NCBI GenBank assembly: GCA_004123355.1
Contig: SCHM01000001.1
Location: 2,906,001-2,970,000, forward strand
Reading direction: 5' to 3'
Length of the DNA stretch: 64,000 nucleotides
DNA from: Amphirosellinia nigrospora
Taxonomy: Eukaryota; Ascomycota; Sordariomycetes; Xylariales; Xylariaceae
The notes beneath the pieces are model-generated. The model searched no databases, was not told where the DNA came from, and saw nothing but the letters and a program-made list of their open reading frames with translations. The translations under genes and the position numbers were made by a program. Below, one piece after another: positions 59,103-64,000 of this stretch (positions are counted from its first letter, which is position 1; each line of letters begins with the position of its first letter).

Positions 59103-60555
59103 ATGCCGCCCTCCGCGCTCCATCTCCGGCCGAGGTGTCTACTTTCGCGCGTATCTACATCGGCATCCTCAAAGCCACATTGTGTTACCATAGTCCAGAG
59201 CACAGGTATACACACAACGACGGTAGTGAGGATAACACGTCGCGACTTCCACAGGCCCCTCGGCAACCAGTCACTCCGAAGCAGTCGGACCATTCCGAAC
59301 CCGCGGACAACTCCGTCAAATGGCTTTCGTACTTCGGCAACAGCGCCTCCGCAAGTCCCAGGGGGCTGAAAAAAGGCCGGCGCAGCCTCCCGGCCTCTTC
59401 GTGCGCAGCGGGACCTCGAACGCCTGGTGCTGCGCGCCCTCGGACCTCCCGCCGTCGCAGGACGAGTGGGCGGACGTGCTCCCCGCGGCCATTGGGATCC
59501 CCGGATCCCCTATACGGGCGCCAGCTGGACGGGATGGGCGGGGGCGTCTCGTCGACGTCGAAGGTCTGCGTGCTCGCGCCGTCGTCGCGGGGGGACGCGG
59601 ACGTCGACTTCACGTTCGTGCAGGTCGGCGTCCGCGACGGCCGCCTCGACGTCGCGGGGAACTGCGGCAACATGAGCGCCGTCGTCGGACCCGTCGCGTG
59701 GGACTGGGGGTTCGTGGCTCGGGAGGAGCGGGGGAGGAGGGTGCGCGCCGTGGAAGAAGAGGGGGCGGCGGTGAGATGTATAGCGAGGCGCTCGTCCGCA
59801 TCTTTAACACCAACACCTCCAAGATCATGCACGCGCGCTTCCGCGTCCGCGGACACCACCCGGATCCCGAGTATTGCCCCGTCGGCGGGTATGCCATGGA
59901 CGGCGTCCCCGGACGACAGAGCCGGATCACCCTGAGCTTCGTCGACCCCGCCGGCGCCAAGACGGGGCGGGCGCTGCCGACGGGAACCCGGTGGACGTCC
60001 TGGAGCTGCCCGACGGGAGCGCGGTCCGCGCGTCGCTGGTGGACGTCTCGAACCCGGGCGTCTTCGTCGCGCTCGACGACCTCGGGCTGGGCCACGTCTC
60101 GCCGGACACGTTCACCCCCGCCGCCGTGGAGGCGGACGAGGAGCTGAAGGAACGGCTGGAGGCGATCAGACGCGCGGGCGCGGCGCGTATGGGCCTCGAT
60201 CCGGAGGTGGAGAGCGTGCCGAAGATCGTGCTTATTCCCGCGAGACGTAGATGGTGGGGATAGGGGGGAGGTGGATATACGCTGTCTGGCAATGTCCATG
60301 GGACAGGCGCATAAGGCTGCGCCTTTGACGCTTACCCTGTGTCTGGGTGCTGCTGCGAATATCGATGGGACGGTTGCTGCGCAGGTCCGTAGGAGAAGGG
60401 ATGGCGGTGGTGATGTTAAGTCGTCGTCTGTTGTTATTGGACATCCGAGTGGTACGGTTGAGATTGGTGCTACGTTTGACGGGGATGGAAATATTGTCTC
60501 TGCGGACCTTCATCGGACGGCAAGGGTGTTGATGAAGGGGGAGGTTTATTACTAG
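59103..60555 (+). CDS. PrpF-family isomerase (2-methylaconitate isomerase-like)
   Basis: PrpF proteins isomerise 2-methylaconitate in the methylcitrate route for propionate, or related substrates; they share the diaminopimelate-epimerase fold. Family blocks appear in order: PPGLFVRSGTSNAW, DPLYGRQLDGMGGGVSSTSK, VDFTFVQVGVRDGRLDVAGN, CGNMSAVVGP, RIFNTNTSKIMHARF, DGVPG, NPVDVLELPDGS, LKERLEAIRRAGAARMGLD, LAMSMGQAHKAAPLTLTLCL and IGHPSGTVEIGA. The stop is at 60553. Five frame changes occur (near 59370, 59490, 59770, 59985 and 60260), all compatible with missing bases in G/C-rich runs. The first usable ATG at 59103 opens an arginine/serine-rich, acid-free segment that could be a mitochondrial presequence, so the start is uncertain. 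Very high GC in third positions contrasts with CTR9 next door. Confidence 0.8.
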
Positions 60556-61867
60556 CAGTTATTAGCAACACCATGATTAATTAAATAATAGATACCCCCG
60601 GTTCATCCAGTTACTTGGCTCCATTAATTAGAACGAAGGCATAGACCTTTCATCTACTTCCTGGGTCTTGGAAGTTTAGATATTAAACATGTACACCGAA
60701 ATATACGGATTTAATGATGTTCTTTCCCGTCTACTTCCCCATCTCAAAGCCTTATTATTCACATGAACAAGGGCTAGGGCCGCTGACAAGTAGTTGTGTC
60801 TAAGGGCTTGAAAGGGTATTAAGATTGCAAGAAAGGGGGCCATGAAGATCTCGTCCACTCGAAGTGAGGGATCTCGGTTCTTTAAGGCCTGGTGGCCTCG
60901 TCTCCAGTTTCATACCTTGCGTCCTCTTGCGTCCTCGCTTTTGCATGGTTGTCTCAGGGGTAGCTGGGTAGCTGAGGCCTCATGCGGAGGCTCACAATTC
61001 TACGATAAAATACCCAAAAAGTAGCTAGCTCCCTGGCCTTAGATTCGCGACTGTGACAGGATCCAATTCGCCTCGTAATCCCCTCTTGGTCCCTAAACGA
61101 ACCATTGTGTATCCCGTATTAAAGGATATCACACGAACGCTTTGTCACAGCCTCAATGCGCGATAAAAAGGTTCTTTGTTGACATGTTCAATATACCGAG
61201 AGCCAGTTTATTGAAAAGCAGAGAACGCCGCCTTCGATTTTACACCAGCATATTCTCCACAACTGTAAACCAGAAAAAATAATATACATATATACTATAC
61301 GGACACCGATAAACACGATGTGTACTAGACGAACTTTATATTTCAGGGGCAAGTGCCACAGCCGGAGAGAGTATGAGTTTGACTCGACGAGCTGCGAGGA
61401 GAAGGGGGAGGCTAAGTGCTCACATTTAAGTTATGGCTTGATCGTCGAGACGGAGCTTTCCTGTGTCCTTTGTGATCCTGGCCCGAACAGGAAAAGGGCT
61501 AGAATGGCTTGAAAAGGTCTCACGATAGACTAGAGCGGGCGCCTGGCCAGCTGCGAATCAAGAAGGCGGTTGGGCCTTACTACAAATTGAGTGCATAGCG
61601 AAACTGCGTTCGCCGGCAGAAGCCCGAGTAATAGTTAGCCACTTCGAAAGAAATCTTGTAATCAGATTGCAAACAAAATTTCAAGTTTCCTTTATATCAA
61701 TATATACAAGTCTATATTTGACTATTTTTATCTACACACATTGTGGACCAACGGCAAGTGATTAAATTTATAGTACAGAAGCATCGCCGTTAACATCGGA
61801 CTGCTGGCCCAAAGTTAAGGCGTCGGAGAGCTGCACAACCGTTGCTGTGTCTCTCAACAGGGCCGAT
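60556..61867. other. Convergent spacer between PrpF and HD-hydrolase genes
   Basis: About 1.3 kb. It is mostly non-coding by appearance and includes one small cysteine-bearing ORF at 61318-61512, listed separately. Confidence 0.5.
61318..61512 (+). CDS. Possible small cysteine-bearing protein, 64 aa
   Basis: The ORF opens MCTRRTLYFRGKCHSRREYE and ends with ELSCVLCDPGPNRKRARMA. It has six cysteines, with two closing C-x2-C. Short proteins beginning MC with scattered cysteines are common, uncharacterised products in filamentous fungi, and this resembles them loosely. There is no signal peptide. It may equally be a chance ORF; no splice or promoter evidence helps. Confidence 0.3.
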   Translation: MCTRRTLYFRGKCHSRREYEFDSTSCEEKGEAKCSHLSYGLIVETELSCVLCDPGPNRKRARMA

Positions 61868-62743
61868 CTAGTACATGCCGTGAACATTCCGCTTCGCCGG
61901 GGGCGCGGGGGAAGTGACGTTGGGGTTACCGCGGTCGAACAGGCGGTGGCCGACGGGGCTATAGCCCGGGACGAAGGCAACGCCCCAGGGCTCGAGGAAG
62001 GTATCGTAGGTGACGGCAGGCTTGTAGGTGGCGATGTGGGTGAAGGCCTTGTTGGTGCCCTCGCCTAGGCCGTCGAGGGGGAACTTGGCGACGATGTTGT
62101 CGTAGTCGGCGACGGGGAAGTCCGGGTGCGGGCCGGGGTAGTCCATGTTGATGGACTCGACGATGAAGGCCACGTTGATCTCCTCGCTGAACAGGCCGAT
62201 GCTGCTGGTGCCGTGCAGCGCGATGCCGTGCCACACGTTCTGGATCCGGCGCGCGCTCCACTCGCCCTTCACGCCGTTCGCGCGCAGGAAGTTGGCCGTG
62301 TAGATGGCGGCGTCGACCTCGAAGCGCTTGTCACTGTGGTGGGGGGACCAATTGTTAGCCAGTTGAGCTACCTAGTGTTGGGTGAGGAGCGTTACATACT
62401 TGGAGGTGAAGGGAGAGTCGTCCCGAGTGTCCCAGCCGAGATCGTGCAGAAGACACGCCACGGCGTGAGCCTCGACATCAATCTTGGCAGCCAGGGTGGC
62501 GTTGTTGTGAATGGTGGCGGCGCCGTAGAGCCATGTCCGGTACACATGGCGGATCAGGAAGGGCTCGAAGTTAGCCTCCATGAGCTCACGGGCCTTGCGG
62601 ACAAGGGGCGTGTCGACGACCTTGATTCCGGCAATGGTGGTGTAAGGCAGCGTGGAGTTGCCGGCCGAGCAGCTCTTCTGCGGCATGGCGACCGCCGAGG
62701 CCGCGAGGGCCAGGAGGGAGGTGATGCTGGAGGAGAACTTCAT
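61868..62743 (-). CDS. Secreted HD-domain hydrolase (cyanamide hydratase-like)
   Basis: This is an HD-superfamily metal-dependent hydrolase. Exons are 62400-62743 and 61868-62333, with an intron of 66 bases (GTATGT...CAG) rebuilding SPFTSNDKRFEVD; 269 residues. The start at MKFSSSITSLLALAASAVAM gives a clear signal peptide, probably cleaved near AVA-MPQ. HD landmarks are H66 in LIRHVYRTWLYG and H100-D101 in AVACLLHDLGWD. The second half, RRIQNVWHGIALHGTSSIGL then MDYPGPHPDFP, resembles fungal cyanamide hydratase/Ddi2-type proteins. An in-frame ATG upstream at 62842 exists but would bury the signal peptide. The substrate is not known; secretion is inferred from the N-terminus. The gene is intact and GC-rich. 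Confidence 0.82.
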
Positions 62744-64000
62744 CTTGACAGGCTCAGGTTGGATCGTGCTGTGAGATGCAGAAGCAAGCGAGCAGGTGAG
62801 GTGAGAGGTAAACCACCTCGACTTGGGGGCGGCATTGCCCAAGATTTATTCATTTTCTGGTTTATTGCACGTCGCCGATCATCTCACGGATGTTCCCATA
62901 CAGGAGGCCGACCATCGCAATATCCAGCTTCCCGGCGTCTTGGATCTGACTGTTTGGTTTTTTGCAAGGCTCATGGGATTTGGAATGTATTTCTCCCTGT
63001 CGTGTAGTGTAATAATACCCGTCATCACTAGTTTAAGCTGATTACATATAATGCCAAGGATACACCGTCGAGGCGTATCAGAGAGAGGCATAGCAGTACC
63101 TGCTCCAGTCAGATTGTGAAGTGGCATTCGAATAGGTCTCTTTTTCGACCTGGCGTAAATGCATGAGTGCGGCACAAGGCGAAGGATGAGGCGGCGGCAC
63201 TTTAAATCGTCTAGAATCCTGCAACAGAATTTGATAATCTTATCCTGGACACCTTTATTCACATTCTTAGCCTCAATTTCTAATAAGTCATTAACCTAGA
63301 TCGTACAACCGCGCCATAGGACTTCGGCGACGACGGTAATTCTTAGCTTACTTTTCTATAATTGGATTGATGTCGAATACCACGTATTTATCTACATAGG
63401 TCAAAGAATGCTCCGACAGCTATTCGGAGCTGTAATTTAGTTCCACAATTCCCAGTCTAAACTGTCAATTGAATAACAGGACAACTAGATTAATAGCAAG
63501 ATTGTAGGCACAGTAAATCATGCTCTGCCAATAGTCTTGTATACTGTACTGACTGCTGCGCCGCTTGCAAAGCCAAAAAACCCCCCTGATTTCCAAAGAA
63601 CCCTGTATTCTGGAATTCATGCTACGTAAGAAGGTGGCGCGCCCTAAAGATGCGTCAGCAGAAATGTCAACCAGCATCGAGCTTCTTTTAGTTAGCCTAA
63701 ACTTGGAGCATAGCATACGCATCGGATTTCCGTATTAGTTTTTAACTCTCTTTCTCCCAAGTGAAAAGAAGAGACGGGGGGAAGTAAGGGCAAAGCAAAG
63801 TACAGTCCGTTATAATCTATGTTGGTGCACATAATAACATAAAATTTCCGATGGCGCCTAAGCGCGCCGTCCCACCTGGGGTAGACTATTATCACTACAA
63901 AAGGTTAGCTTAGATCCTAGACTATTGTAGATAGCCTATCTATTTAGTGGCCAACTCAGTGACATGAAAACTTCGTAAGCTGGGAGGCAACTAGACCTAA
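62744..64000. other. Upstream region of the HD hydrolase, no gene seen
   Basis: This 1.26-kb region runs to the window edge. It is AT-rich after 63000, with short ORFs on both strands but no recognisable motif. It is presumably promoter and intergenic DNA. Confidence 0.55.

Overview
The window is nuclear DNA from a filamentous ascomycete (Pezizomycotina, most likely Sordariomycetes). The evidence is short GT-AG introns of about 50-100 bases, proteins that match the filamentous-fungal forms of SIZ1, MDM34, CLA4, CTR9, RPF1 and ARG4, and intergenic DNA sprinkled with TACCTA/AGGT tetranucleotide runs. I cannot name the species from sequence alone. No rRNA gene, convincing tRNA gene, CRISPR array or virus-like element was found.

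Layout. 1-3.0 kb: end of a GC-rich MYND-finger-like gene and an iron-type alcohol dehydrogenase (maleylacetate reductase-like), both on minus. 4.8-11.5 kb: SUMO ligase SIZ1 (-), a DUF2423 nucleolar-type protein (+) and SWR1 subunit VPS72 (-). 14.6-16.0 kb: an Ecl1-type zinc protein (-). 16.0-24.3 kb: a gene-poor stretch. 24.3-29.9 kb: an unrecognised protein (-), splicing factor SYF2 (+), COQ11-like epimerase (-) and YEATS protein YAF9 (+). 31.9-44.8 kb: MDM34, ARG4, IPK1, a nucleoside transporter (ENT) and RPF1, all on minus. 47.6-53.6 kb: PAK kinase CLA4 (+), a fold-back transposon-like element and a repeat-bearing Nudix protein (-). 54.9-62.7 kb: Paf1-complex subunit CTR9 (+), a PrpF-family isomerase (+) and a secreted HD-domain hydrolase (-). 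The last 1.2 kb shows nothing.

How the genes relate. Most are housekeeping genes with no operon-like logic. Several act in chromatin and transcription: VPS72 and YAF9 are both SWR1-complex subunits, CTR9 belongs to Paf1C and SIZ1 is a SUMO E3. COQ11 and MDM34 act on mitochondria (ubiquinone synthesis and ER-mitochondria contact). PrpF, the Fe-ADH and the HD hydrolase are the accessory metabolic genes.

The most important reading note is that about a dozen conserved genes carry apparent frameshifts. Wherever the family is recognisable, the shift is explained by missing bases, nearly always one base from a G, C or A run. Restoring only missing bases makes COQ11, YAF9, SYF2, RPF1, CLA4, CTR9 and the 24.3 kb gene exact multiples of three. 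This looks like homopolymer under-calling in the assembly, not gene decay, so these genes are annotated as CDS. SIZ1, DUF2423, Ecl1, MDM34, ARG4, IPK1, ENT and the HD hydrolase read through cleanly with standard splice sites.
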